From contig CAZOOP010000034.1 in the NCBI GenBank assembly GCA_964581465.1, positions 1-43,979 on the forward strand: 43,979 nucleotides of DNA, written 5' to 3'. The notes under the pieces are model-generated. The model made no database searches, was not told the DNA's origin, and saw only the letters and a program-made list of their open reading frames with translations. Numbering within the stretch: the first letter of the stretch is position 1; the number at the start of each line of letters is the position of its first letter. The position numbers were made by a program, and so were the translations under genes. Below, in pieces: positions 17,489 to 25,891 of the stretch. Source of the DNA: WJMB01 sp964581465 (GTDB taxonomy: Bacteria; RBG-13-66-14).

Positions 17489-18796
17489 CTACTCGCCGCC
17501 CAGGGATGCGCGGCGTTCCAGCTTGCCGACGAGGGCGGCCAACTCGGGGTCGCGCTCGACGAGGTCGCGGATCTTGTTGTAGCTGTGGATGACGGTGGAG
17601 TGGTCGCGTCCGCCGAACTGCAGACCGATTTCGTTGAGCTTGGCGTTGGTCAGGTTGCGCGATAGGTACATCGCCACCTGGCGGGGAAAGACGATCGAGG
17701 CGTTGCGGGACTTGGAGAGCAGGTCGCGCAGGGGCAGCTCGAAGTGCTCGCAGACCAGCTTCTGGATCTGGCCGATGCTCACCTGGGGGGTCTCGCGGCC
17801 CAGGATGTTGCCCAGGACCTCGCGGGCCATCTTGGTGGTGATGGGCTGCTCGGAGATGGCGCTGAAGGCGGACAGGCGCAGGATGGCGCCCTCGATGGTG
17901 CGGATGTTGGTGCGTACGCGCTGGGCGATGAGCTCGATGACGTCCTCGGGCAGCTTGACGCCCTCGTTCTCGGCCTTGGATGAGATGATGGCGATGCGGG
18001 TCTCGATGTCCGGGGGCTGGATGTCGATGACCAGGCCCCATTCGAAGCGGGTGACCAGGCGCTTGTCGAGCTTGATCTCGTTTGGCGGGCGGTCCGAGGT
18101 GAAAACTATCTGCTTGTTGTTGTTGTAGAGGGTGTTGAAGGTGTGGAAGAGCTCCTCGAGGGTGGCTTCCTTGTCGGCGAGGAACTGCAGGTCGTCGATG
18201 AGCAGAATGTCCTGGCTGCGATACTTGTTGCGCAGCTCGACGGAGCGGTCGTAGCGGATGGCCTGGATGAACTCGTTGGTGAACTCCTCGCTGGTGACGT
18301 AGGCGGTGCGCAGTTCGGGACGTTCCTCGTGGGCGGCGTTGCCGATGGCGTGGAGCAGGTGGGTCTTGCCCAGTCCGACGCCGGAGTAGATGAACAGGGG
18401 GTTGTAGACCTGGCCGGGGTGTTCGACTACGGCTTGGCTGGCGGCGTAGGCCGTCGAGTTGCCGCGGCCGACGACGAAGGTCTCGAAGGTGTACTTGCCG
18501 TTGTAGGGATTGGGCGTCGGCGGCGGCTTGTCGTGATCGCCGTTGCCGTTGGAGCGTGAGATGAGCTGGACCTCGAGGGGCAAACCAGAGGTCGAGCGCA
18601 CCAGGGCGCCGATGGTGTCCAGGTAGGTATCCCCGAGCCATTCGACGAAGCGCTCGTTGGGCACCTCGAGCAGCAGGCGTCCGTCGAGGACCGAGCGCGG
18701 TCGGATCGGGGCGATATAGGATTTGTAATGGTAGGGGTCGATACGCTGCTTGAGGTAATCGGATACCTGGCCCCAGAGCTTGGTTAGCGATTCCAT
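17489..18796 (-). CDS. dnaA: Chromosomal replication initiator DnaA
   Basis: Protein of 435 residues. Domain I (LWGQVSDYLKQRIDPYHYKS) is followed by a short linker, an AAA+ domain with Walker A GVGLGKT (139-145), Walker B ILLIDD (197-202) and sensor motif TSDRPP, then the DNA-binding domain IV with GGRDHSTVIHSY. It binds DnaA boxes and opens oriC. The start at 18796 (MESLTKLWGQ) matches the family; upstream in-frame codons add 64 unrelated residues. The gene stands alone, without dnaN or gyr genes next to it. Confidence 0.97.
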   Translation of the reverse strand: MESLTKLWGQVSDYLKQRIDPYHYKSYIAPIRPRSVLDGRLLLEVPNERFVEWLGDTYLDTIGALVRSTSGLPLEVQLISRSNGNGDHDKPPPTPNPYNGKYTFETFVVGRGNSTAYAASQAVVEHPGQVYNPLFIYSGVGLGKTHLLHAIGNAAHEERPELRTAYVTSEEFTNEFIQAIRYDRSVELRNKYRSQDILLIDDLQFLADKEATLEELFHTFNTLYNNNKQIVFTSDRPPNEIKLDKRLVTRFEWGLVIDIQPPDIETRIAIISSKAENEGVKLPEDVIELIAQRVRTNIRTIEGAILRLSAFSAISEQPITTKMAREVLGNILGRETPQVSIGQIQKLVCEHFELPLRDLLSKSRNASIVFPRQVAMYLSRNLTNAKLNEIGLQFGGRDHSTVIHSYNKIRDLVERDPELAALVGKLERRASLGGE

Positions 18797-19200
18797 GTTA
18801 TTGTGTTGTGGATATGTGTTGTCCCCCGCATTTACCACTGCGCTCGCTACGGCTTCCGTGTAACGGGGAGGCCGGCGGACGGTATAGCGCTGCCGCTGCG
18901 GGAAGAGTGCACGGTGACGGTTTGAATGGGGTGGGTTTTCTGGTCCGACTGAGGTTATCAACAGGCGCATACCGTTGAGAGCAAGCAATTACGAAGCAGA
19001 CAAACCGCCAACGGCATAGGTTGAAGGGAGTTCTCCACCAAGTGGGAGCGGTTGTTAACAAGTTGTTAACATCAGCAGTGACAGTCTTTTATGATAACAC
19101 ACCGCGTCCCGGTGGACAAGCTATCCCGTCGGCTGCGCAATTGTGGATAACCGTCGACGTTTCATTGAGTAGCGTTGTTCTGCGTAGGCGTGTGGCAGTT
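18797..19200. other. Candidate oriC region upstream of dnaA
   Basis: Sites close to the DnaA box (TTATCCACA) are TGTGGATAT at 18807-18815, TTATCAACA at 18955-18963 and a perfect reverse box TGTGGATAA at 19142-19150. A GTTAAC-rich stretch (two copies near 19052-19070) and an AT-rich segment lie between them. Origins often lie beside dnaA, but three sites, of which only one is perfect, are modest support. Part of the 5' side may hold the dnaA promoter. Confidence 0.4.
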
Positions 19201-20082
19201 TGAGGCAACGTTTTTATCAAGATGATATAGGTGGGTGCCCGGTACGGCTGGTTGGACAGTCATCGTTGACTCAAGGCAGGTAATAAGGGCGAGGCTGAAA
19301 AATCCGTCTCAATAAGGCTCAGTATCGAGGGGATCACCACTTGCATTAAGCCTGCTGGCAATCGCCAAGGCGTTGACATTGAAATCTTTTGGATTACTCG
19401 GGGATCACATTGTTGAATAATGCTAGGCATCACACACATCATCGGACCAACCAAGGGAACAACCAAGAAAAGGCTGATACCAGGCTAAGGCAAGAAACAT
19501 TACAGGTTAACACCTCTTTAAACCTTACCATGCGGAACCAAACCGGCGCCTGTTATCATATAATTATATGATAATATGGCGCTTAGGCCTCAACTAATGC
19601 AGACGGAGCCGGGAAAGAAACGCAGTCGATCAGGCCGACCCAGAATCAGCGAGGCGCTGAACCGGGACAGGTGAAGACCCTCCGATCTGCCAAAACAGCA
19701 TTTGCAGTGTGCATGCTCAACTATCTGCTAACTGCCGATTTATAAACGTTATTCTGTTATCTGACGGTCCGATGGCGTTGAGTGGCCCCTAACGCTAAAT
19801 TGTAACCCTTTAACGGCAATCACAGCAATCTGAACCATTACCTGTAGCTTCTTAGAGCTGGTACCGGAGAGTTGTTCTTGTAGCAAGCCTCGCTGATGGA
19901 GTCGACTCGATAAAGCACTAGCTTATCCAAGAACCAGTAATAATCAGCCCTTATATTACAGTCCTCTGGGTCGGCGTTTCCTGTTTAGTTTACTGGATGA
20001 GCCTGACGAGTGACAATCCAAAACCCGGTGTGTTGATCGTACTCAGCCGAGAGTGCGCAGAGCGCTCGCGATTCATGACGCC
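19201..20082. other. 882-bp spacer with a decayed element end, no gene recognised
   Basis: Low-GC spacer between the possible origin and waaA. At 19426 the sequence GGCATCACACACATCATCGG resembles the end of the IS remnant at 43641 and is probably a decayed family 1 or IS end; the matching right end was not found. A near DnaA box, TTATCCAAG, lies near 19923. Short frames have no recognisable similarity. Confidence 0.45.
19553..19574. repeat. Perfect 22-bp AT-rich palindrome
   Basis: TTATCATATAA followed by its exact reverse complement, flanked by GCGCC on the left and GGCGC on the right (19546-19582), which could extend the stem. It lies in the spacer upstream of dnaA and waaA. Confidence 0.85.
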
Positions 20083-20111
20083 TTTACCTCTTCCGGGCTG
20101 AGGTTTATAAT
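20083..20111 (+). promoter_or_regulatory. Candidate sigma70-type promoter for waaA
   Basis: TTTACC at 20083-20088, a 17-bp spacer and a perfect TATAAT at 20106-20111, 47 bp upstream of the waaA start. Confidence 0.65.
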
Positions 20112-20158
20112 CCATCGAGCGGCGAAAAGCCATCGACATCCCTCGAGCAGACGAGTCC

Positions 20159-21469
20159 ATGCGGGAGTTCTGGCGACACCTATACGAGTTCATCTTCGCT
20201 CCCCTGATGCGTCTGATCGCCTGGGCTGGAGCGCTCTTCTCACCGACGGTCCGCTCGGGACTGCGGGTCCGGCGCGGCTGGCGGGTTGAGCTAGAACGTC
20301 TCGCGGAATCCTGGGACGACGACCGCCCCCGACTGTGGTTCCACTGCGCCTCCCTGGGCGAGTACGAGCAGTGCCGGCCCCTCTTGGAAGAGCTGCGCCG
20401 CCTTCGCGGCGACGCTGTGATCCTGCTGGTCAGCTTCTTTTCCGAGACGCCCCTGCGCCACGGCCGCTGGCGGGGTCTGGCCGATCACGCCTTCCCCCTG
20501 CCCCTGGACGGCCGGCGCAACTCCCGTCGCCTGCTGGAGATCATCGAGCCCGATCTCTTCGTCACGGTCAAGTTCGATCTCTGGCCGGCCCTTGTCTGGG
20601 CCTGCCGGGAACGGGGCGTGCCGACGGCCCTGGTCTCGGCGGCGGGACACCGGGGCTCCAGCACGGCCCAACCACTGCTGCGCGGATTCTACCGCGCGGT
20701 CTACGGGGCGCTGGATTATCTGGGCGCCGTTTCCGCAATTGACGCCGCCAGTCTGAGCCCCCTGGTCCCCCGGGGACCCGGCGTCGAAGTCGCCGGAGAC
20801 ACCAAGTTCGATGCCGTGATCGGTCGTCGCGACGCCGCCGCCGAAGCCGGACTCGAACTGTCCGCCGTTGGACCGGTCCTGGTCTGCGGCAGCACCCATC
20901 CTCCCGACGAGGAACGCCTGCTGCCCATCCTCGTCGGGCTCTTTGACACCATCGACGGTCTGGGAGTGGTTCTGGCGCCCCACCACGTCGACGAGACCCA
21001 TCTGGCGTCAATCGAGGCCGCCGCAGTCAAGCTGGGTCTGCCCGAACTCAGTCGTTTGTCCAGAATCAACGAAGTAGCGCCCGGTCCCTTCGTTCTCGTC
21101 GACACCGTGGGCCAGCTCTTCGAGCTCTACGCCCTGGCCGACGTCGCCTACGTCGGCGGCGGCTTCCACGACAAGGGACTGCATAACGTCCTCGAACCGG
21201 CCGCTTTCGGCGCCGCCCTGGTCTACGGACCAAGTATCAGCAACTCCATCGAGGCCCGCGAGCTGGCCACCCACGGTGTTGCGCAGCGTGTCAGGGATGC
21301 GGCGGAACTGGCCTCCACCCTCGGGAAACTGCTGGACGATCGTGAATATCGTCGGGAACGAGGCGACGCGGCGCGGGCATACTGCGAGGGGCGATCCGGA
21401 GCCACCGAGCGCTATCTCGAGCGCTTGACGGATTTGGCCCAACTGCCATTTATCAGCGAGGAGTGTTGA
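20159..21469 (+). CDS. waaA: 3-deoxy-D-manno-octulosonic acid (Kdo) transferase
   Basis: Protein of 436 residues, GT-B fold. An N-terminal membrane anchor (FIFAPLMRLIAWAGALF) is followed by the acceptor domain with the catalytic Glu in HCASLGEYEQ, and a donor-binding domain with CGSTHPPDEE and GGGFHDKGLHNVLEPAAFG. It transfers Kdo from CMP-Kdo to the lipid A precursor at the inner membrane, evidence for an LPS-bearing outer membrane. The ATG at 20159 lies 47 bp after a good promoter. Its stop overlaps the start of the next gene by one base (TGATG), so the pair is co-translated. No other LPS gene is in the window. Confidence 0.93.
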   Translation: MREFWRHLYEFIFAPLMRLIAWAGALFSPTVRSGLRVRRGWRVELERLAESWDDDRPRLWFHCASLGEYEQCRPLLEELRRLRGDAVILLVSFFSETPLRHGRWRGLADHAFPLPLDGRRNSRRLLEIIEPDLFVTVKFDLWPALVWACRERGVPTALVSAAGHRGSSTAQPLLRGFYRAVYGALDYLGAVSAIDAASLSPLVPRGPGVEVAGDTKFDAVIGRRDAAAEAGLELSAVGPVLVCGSTHPPDEERLLPILVGLFDTIDGLGVVLAPHHVDETHLASIEAAAVKLGLPELSRLSRINEVAPGPFVLVDTVGQLFELYALADVAYVGGGFHDKGLHNVLEPAAFGAALVYGPSISNSIEARELATHGVAQRVRDAAELASTLGKLLDDREYRRERGDAARAYCEGRSGATERYLERLTDLAQLPFISEEC

Positions 21470-22509
21470 TGAAACGGGTGTTTTGGACGTTGATCGGCCT
21501 GTTGCTGTTGCTGTCCTCCTGCGACGAGAATGCCGGCGTTGAGGATCGGCTCAGCGTGGGGGTGGTATACGGTTTGGCCGGCAGCGCCGATAAATCGTTC
21601 AACGAAGCCGTCAAGTTCGCTGTTACCGGTCTGGCGGCCGAGCAACGCTTCGTTTACGAGTGGCGGGAACCCCGCGACGTGGACGAGATGGAGAGCTTCG
21701 CCCGCGAGTTGGCCTCTGATGAGCATGACGTGGTGCTCTTCGCCGGCGATCCGGCCTACCTGGAGCCCGTGGTCATCGATTACCCCGAGGTCGATTTCAT
21801 CCTCGTCGGCGGTGAACTCGAAGCGCCCAACGTGCGCGCCCTCTCCTTCCAGAGCGGCCGCGCGGCCGCCGCCGTAGGCGCCGTGGCCGCCCTCGAGGCC
21901 CGCAGCGGTCAACTGGGCTTCATCGGCGGCTTTGACGACCGCGACGCCCGTCGCGTCCTCTCCGGCTTCCAGCAGGGCGCCCGGTTGGTCAACCCCGAGG
22001 TCGTCTTCCACATCGATTTCATCAACAGCGCGGACCCCGCCGCCGGTGACCCACAGCGGGCCAGGGAGCTGGCCGAGCGGCAGTACGAACGCGGAGTCGA
22101 GGTTATCTTCGCCTACTGCGGTCGCGACATCGAGACCCTGGCCACCGTCGCCGCCGAGCGCGACGCCTTCATCATCGGCAGCGACCTGAACCAGAACTGG
22201 CTCGAGAAGGGCCACGTGCTCACCAGCATGATGCGCGACGTCTCGGAAGCCGTGGGCGAATCCTTGGACGCCGCTCTGAACGGCTCTTTCACGCCCGGTC
22301 TGGTGCGCATCCCTCCCGGAGGCGAAGACGGCCTGGGCTACTTTGTGGACGAGACCAACCGCGAGCTGCTGCCGCCGGAGACCCGCAAGACCGTCGAGGG
22401 GGTCCTGCGCTCTATGGACCAAGGTATGGACTCCACACCTCAAAACGACGGAACCACCCCGCCCGGTAGCGATACCGTGGAATCATCAGCGGAAGCGCCG
22501 CCGGCCTGA
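21469..22509 (+). CDS. BMP-family substrate-binding lipoprotein
   Basis: Protein of 346 residues. A lipoprotein signal (MKRVFWTLIGLLLLLSSC) places the lipidated Cys at residue 18. The mature part matches the basic membrane protein/PnrA (Med) family: VGVVYGLAGSADKSFNEAV near the N-terminus, GFIGGFDDRDARRVLSGFQQG in the middle and VEVIFAYCGRDIETLATVAAE later. Relatives bind purine nucleosides for ABC import. The C-terminus is an acidic, Pro/Ser/Thr-rich tail. GAGGAG precedes the ATG, which overlaps the waaA stop. No nucleoside permease or ATPase is adjacent, so the ligand is inferred only from the family. Confidence 0.85.
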   Translation: MKRVFWTLIGLLLLLSSCDENAGVEDRLSVGVVYGLAGSADKSFNEAVKFAVTGLAAEQRFVYEWREPRDVDEMESFARELASDEHDVVLFAGDPAYLEPVVIDYPEVDFILVGGELEAPNVRALSFQSGRAAAAVGAVAALEARSGQLGFIGGFDDRDARRVLSGFQQGARLVNPEVVFHIDFINSADPAAGDPQRARELAERQYERGVEVIFAYCGRDIETLATVAAERDAFIIGSDLNQNWLEKGHVLTSMMRDVSEAVGESLDAALNGSFTPGLVRIPPGGEDGLGYFVDETNRELLPPETRKTVEGVLRSMDQGMDSTPQNDGTTPPGSDTVESSAEAPPA

Positions 22510-22532
22510 GCGAGGGCTCCAGACCGAAATGC

Positions 22533-22566
22533 AAAACCGGACCCACGAAACCCCGGGTCCGGTTTT
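22533..22566. terminator. Bidirectional rho-independent terminator
   Basis: A perfect 12-bp stem AAAACCGGACCC / GGGTCCGGTTTT separates the convergent lipoprotein and mtnA genes. A-run and T-run flanks serve both strands. Confidence 0.92.
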
Positions 22567-22600
22567 GGTATCCTAGTAAGTGAGAGTACGGCGGTTGCGC

Positions 22601-23647
22601 TTAGGCCAGGCTCCGGCGCAACTCGGCCAGATTGCGCTCGAAGGGCGGGCGGATCACCCCGTGCTCGGTAACCAGGGCGTTGATGTAGGCGTGGGGGGTG
22701 ACGTCGAAGGCCGGATTATAGACCTTGACCCCCTCCGGCGCGCTGGGGACGCCGCGGAAGCGGCGCACCTCCTCGGGGTCCCGCTCCTCGATGGGGATGC
22801 CCGAGCCGTCGGGCAGCTCGAAATCGAAGGTCGACAGCGGCGCGGCGATGTAGAAGGGCAGGCCGTGCTCCTTGGCCAGGATGGCCAGGCCGTAGGTGCC
22901 GATCTTGTTGGCGGCGTCGCCGTTGGCGGCGATGCGGTCGGCCCCGGTCACCACACAGTCGACCATCCCCCGGCGCATCACCGTGGCCGCCATGTCGTCG
23001 CAGATCACCGTAACGTCGACACCGGACTTGAGCAGCTCCCAGGCGGTCAACCGCGAGCCCTGGAGCAGGGGCCGGGTCTCGTCGGCGAAGACGCGGACGT
23101 GCTTGCCGGCCTCCTTGGCGGCGTAGATCAGCGCCAGGGCGGTGCCGTAGTCGGCGGTGGCCAACCCCCCGGCGTTGCAGTGGGTCAGCACCCGGGCGCC
23201 GTCGGTCAGCAGCTCCTGACCGTGGCCGCCGATGGCCCGGCAGAGCCGTTTGTCCTCCTCCAGTATCTCCAGGGCCTCGGCCAACAGGGCCGCCTTGAGC
23301 CCCTCGACGGAGTCGGCCGCGTCGGTTTCCACCACGCGCATCATCCGGTTCAACGCCCAGAAGAGGTTGACGGCGGTGGGGCGGCTGCCGGAGAGGTAAT
23401 CGGCCACTTGACGAACTTCACTTTTGAAGCTACTTTTGTCAATGGAGGAGGAGCCGCGCACGGCCACGTAGAGACCCAGCGCCGCCGCCACACCGATGGC
23501 CGGCGCCCCGCGGACCTCCAGACGCCGAATGGCCCGGTGAACGTTCTCGGCCGTCTCCAGCCTCACATAGCGCTCCTCGACGGGCAAGAGGGTCTGATCG
23601 ATGATTACCAACTGATCGTTTATCCACTCGATCGTCTTGACGGGCAT
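22601..23647 (-). CDS. mtnA: S-methyl-5-thioribose-1-phosphate isomerase
   Basis: Protein of 348 residues of the eIF2B-related aldose-ketose isomerase family, methionine salvage. Signatures are RLEVRGAPAIGVAAALGLY, catalytic Cys157 in THCNAGGLATA and catalytic Asp237 in VVTGADRIAANGD, plus NKIGTYGLA and YNPAFDVTP. It converts methylthioribose-1-phosphate to methylthioribulose-1-phosphate. The ATG at 23647 (MPVKTIEWIND) is chosen for the GGGGGG run just upstream and family fit; an in-frame ATG at 23698 adds 17 unlikely residues. No other mtn gene is adjacent. In some bacteria the enzyme instead serves a 5-deoxyribose or MTA-isoprenoid route. Confidence 0.95.
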   Translation of the reverse strand: MPVKTIEWINDQLVIIDQTLLPVEERYVRLETAENVHRAIRRLEVRGAPAIGVAAALGLYVAVRGSSSIDKSSFKSEVRQVADYLSGSRPTAVNLFWALNRMMRVVETDAADSVEGLKAALLAEALEILEEDKRLCRAIGGHGQELLTDGARVLTHCNAGGLATADYGTALALIYAAKEAGKHVRVFADETRPLLQGSRLTAWELLKSGVDVTVICDDMAATVMRRGMVDCVVTGADRIAANGDAANKIGTYGLAILAKEHGLPFYIAAPLSTFDFELPDGSGIPIEERDPEEVRRFRGVPSAPEGVKVYNPAFDVTPHAYINALVTEHGVIRPPFERNLAELRRSLA

Positions 23648-23784
23648 CTTCCCCCCAGAGGTGTTGTGGTCCAGTCCGGCGTTGGCTATAAGAAACATCT
23701 ATTATTCTAACACGGGTCACGGCGTCGGAAACAATGCAAAGCCTCCCCGAAACCAAACCGGGTACAAGGTGGGAGGGTTGAAAG

Positions 23785-24429
23785 ATGAAAGCCGAACAAC
23801 TCAAAAACGCGCTGCTCTTGTCCCTGCTGGTCCACCTGCTGCTGCTGCAGTTCCTGGTCTACACCCCAGTGCCCCAGTACGAGCTGCGCCGCGAGTACGT
23901 CAACCTGCTCAACCTGGAGTCCTTCGAGGTGGCCGAGGACGCGGGCGCCGCCTCCGAGGCCGGACTGCGTCTCAATCCGGTCTACCTGGGCGAGCAGTTC
24001 GATAACTCGACCCGGGAGCGCATCGAAGAGGAGCGGGAACCGGAGGTCGAGGAGACCGAGGAGAGCGCCGTCGAGATCGACAACCTGCCCGACACCGAGC
24101 TGACGGTGATCGATCCGGGCCGTGGCTCGCGCTCCCAGCAGGTCGTCCATCCCAGTTGTCTCAACGACGACAGCAACCTGCCCATCCCCGAGAGCCTCCA
24201 GCACACCAGTTGGGAGGGCGAGGTAACCCTCGAGATCTACCTGGACTACGACGGTTCGGTGATCGACGTCCGGGTGCTGCGCACCTCGGGGCGGGAGGAC
24301 GCCGACATGGCCGCGGTCAGCTTCTACCGCACTACCCGCTGGACGCCGCTGTTGATCGACGGCTCGCCCTATCTGGGGCCGCGCCAGGTCGTCGTCGAGA
24401 AGACCGTCGAGTTCGAGCAGCAGATCTAG
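23785..24429 (+). CDS. TonB-like energy transducer, paralogue 1
   Basis: Protein of 214 residues. One N-terminal membrane helix (ALLLSLLVHLLLLQFLV, about 10-26) is followed by an acidic, Glu-rich linker (EEEREPEVEETEES) in place of the usual Pro-rich one. A TonB C-terminal domain occupies about 140-210 (GEVTLEIYLDYDGSVIDVRV and TRWTPLLIDGSPY). TonB-type proteins link inner-membrane energy to outer-membrane receptors. GGAGG lies upstream of the ATG. It is followed by a strong terminator. No ExbB, ExbD or receptor is in the window, so the partner is unknown. Confidence 0.85.
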   Translation: MKAEQLKNALLLSLLVHLLLLQFLVYTPVPQYELRREYVNLLNLESFEVAEDAGAASEAGLRLNPVYLGEQFDNSTRERIEEEREPEVEETEESAVEIDNLPDTELTVIDPGRGSRSQQVVHPSCLNDDSNLPIPESLQHTSWEGEVTLEIYLDYDGSVIDVRVLRTSGREDADMAAVSFYRTTRWTPLLIDGSPYLGPRQVVVEKTVEFEQQI

Positions 24430-24491
24430 GAACACACGGTTGAGTGAGCCTGCGATTGAACGGGCTTGGCTCGCCTTGTCGGCCTATTGGC

Positions 24492-24517
24492 AAGCGGACC
24501 GCCGGGTCCGCTTTTTT
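24492..24517 (+). terminator. Strong rho-independent terminator
   Basis: Stem AAGCGGACC / GGTCCGCTT with a four-base loop, followed by six T. It ends TonB-like paralogue 1. A family 2 element begins four bases later. Confidence 0.93.
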
Positions 24518-24520
24518 ATC

Positions 24521-24858
24521 GGGATTATCACACGTTCTTGAACAGGCACATATCTCTAACGGCTTGATATATTGCGTAATAACGCTGTGCAAGCTGTCAG
24601 TATCCCTACGTTGCCTGGTGGCGGAACACCGGACTTGCTCTACGTGGGCGCTGAGGATCGAGAAGGCGCGACTCCTGATTCGCATCCCGGGCTTACCAGT
24701 TATCAGGAGGCTAACTGCCTTCCAATAGAGGACTTGGCAGCCAGTAACCTCTTGGGCTTGTCGATCAAACAACCTTTCGCGAGGTTATTGTCAGCACTTC
24801 TGTTCTCAATGCCGCTCTTCGAGTTTTCGACGTAGGTTCAGTTTCAGGTGATGATGTC
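24521..24858 (+). mobile_element. Family 2 MITE, copy 4 (diverged)
   Basis: It begins GGGATTATCACACG and ends near GGTGATGATGTC; the length of 338 bp and the end pattern (GTTCA, then TTC, then GTGATGAT) match the other copies. The interior is clearly more diverged (CTTGAACAGGCACAT at the left resembles CCTGAACCGACTCAT). The flanks TTTTTATC and ATTTCGTC agree at 5 of 8. It lies between the two TonB-like genes. Confidence 0.65.
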
Positions 24859-24966
24859 ATTTCGTCGAAGCCCCATATCCCGAAAGGGCAGCGGGAATCC
24901 AGCCTTTCTGTTAAAATCCATCGTGGTACGATTATCATAAAACCTAGTCCCACCTCGGCTTCAACG

Positions 24967-25605
24967 ATGAACCCTCGACCGCTCAAGACCGCCCTGCTGC
25001 TCTCCCTGCTGCTTCACCTGCTGCTGGTGTCGCTGCCCTGGGAGGCGGCATCGGTCGCGCAGACCCCGGAGCCGCGGACTCCGACGCTGCTGCTCGTCTC
25101 AAGCGCTCCGGACCCGGCCCCGCCAGCCTTCAGCGTTTCCAGTGACGTCGTACTATCAGCGCCGGCGCCGGTGATCCCGGCGGCGAAACGTCCCGGCAAG
25201 GCATCGCCCCAGCTCCGCGGTTTCTCTCAGACCGCAACCACCCCCGTGCCACCCACACCCCATCCCCGCGAGTCCCCGGGAACCAACGAGTTCTTCGAGC
25301 ACACCGAGTTCACCGGTGAGCTGATCGAGCCCCGTCCCCTGGTCTGGGACGACGAGCTCGAACCGCCCCGGGAGCTCCTCGGCGCCGACTGGCGCGGCGA
25401 GGTGCTGTTGGCTCTCTACATCGACGACGCCGGGACGCCCCGCCGCGTCGAGGTTGTCGAATCCTCGGGCGAGCCCCTGGCCGACCGTGACGCCGTGGAC
25501 TACGCTTACGCCAGCCGCTGGCGGCCCGCCACCCGGGACGGTGTGCCGATCGGCCGCGAGGTCCGGGCGCTGATCCGCTACCGGGTGAGCAGGAGGGTGT
25601 GGTAG
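24967..25605 (+). CDS. TonB-like energy transducer, paralogue 2
   Basis: Protein of 212 residues with the same layout as the gene at 23785. The N-terminus LKTALLLSLLLHLLLVSLPW parallels LKNALLLSLLVHLLLLQFLV, the linker is Pro/Ser/Ala-rich as in classical TonB, and the C-terminal domain (WRGEVLLALYIDDAGTPRRV and ASRWRPATRDGVPIGREV) is homologous. The two are probably tandem duplicates that have diverged in the periplasmic spacer. No clear Shine-Dalgarno sequence precedes the ATG. A terminator and a family 2 element separate the pair, so this copy needs its own promoter. Confidence 0.82.
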   Translation: MNPRPLKTALLLSLLLHLLLVSLPWEAASVAQTPEPRTPTLLLVSSAPDPAPPAFSVSSDVVLSAPAPVIPAAKRPGKASPQLRGFSQTATTPVPPTPHPRESPGTNEFFEHTEFTGELIEPRPLVWDDELEPPRELLGADWRGEVLLALYIDDAGTPRRVEVVESSGEPLADRDAVDYAYASRWRPATRDGVPIGREVRALIRYRVSRRVW

Positions 25606-25891
25606 GTTGGTTAATGTTGTTTGGCATCAGGTAAAGCGCTAGGTCCAACAAGAGCTATTGAGAAATGGTTCACCGAACGGCAATTCATTGTCCGGCCGCG
25701 TCGCGCTTTAATCCCGGTATCATCTCGCATGGCCTTTTTGCTTGATAATGAATCAGTTAGCTAACAATACAGCTCTTAAATAGGTAGCAATCGACTGAGT
25801 GTAGAACGTCGGCAACTAGAATAAATCAAGGGACTATCAATCTCACTTGAACCGCTTTTTTGCTATGCACTTGGAAATTAATATTCTAAAG

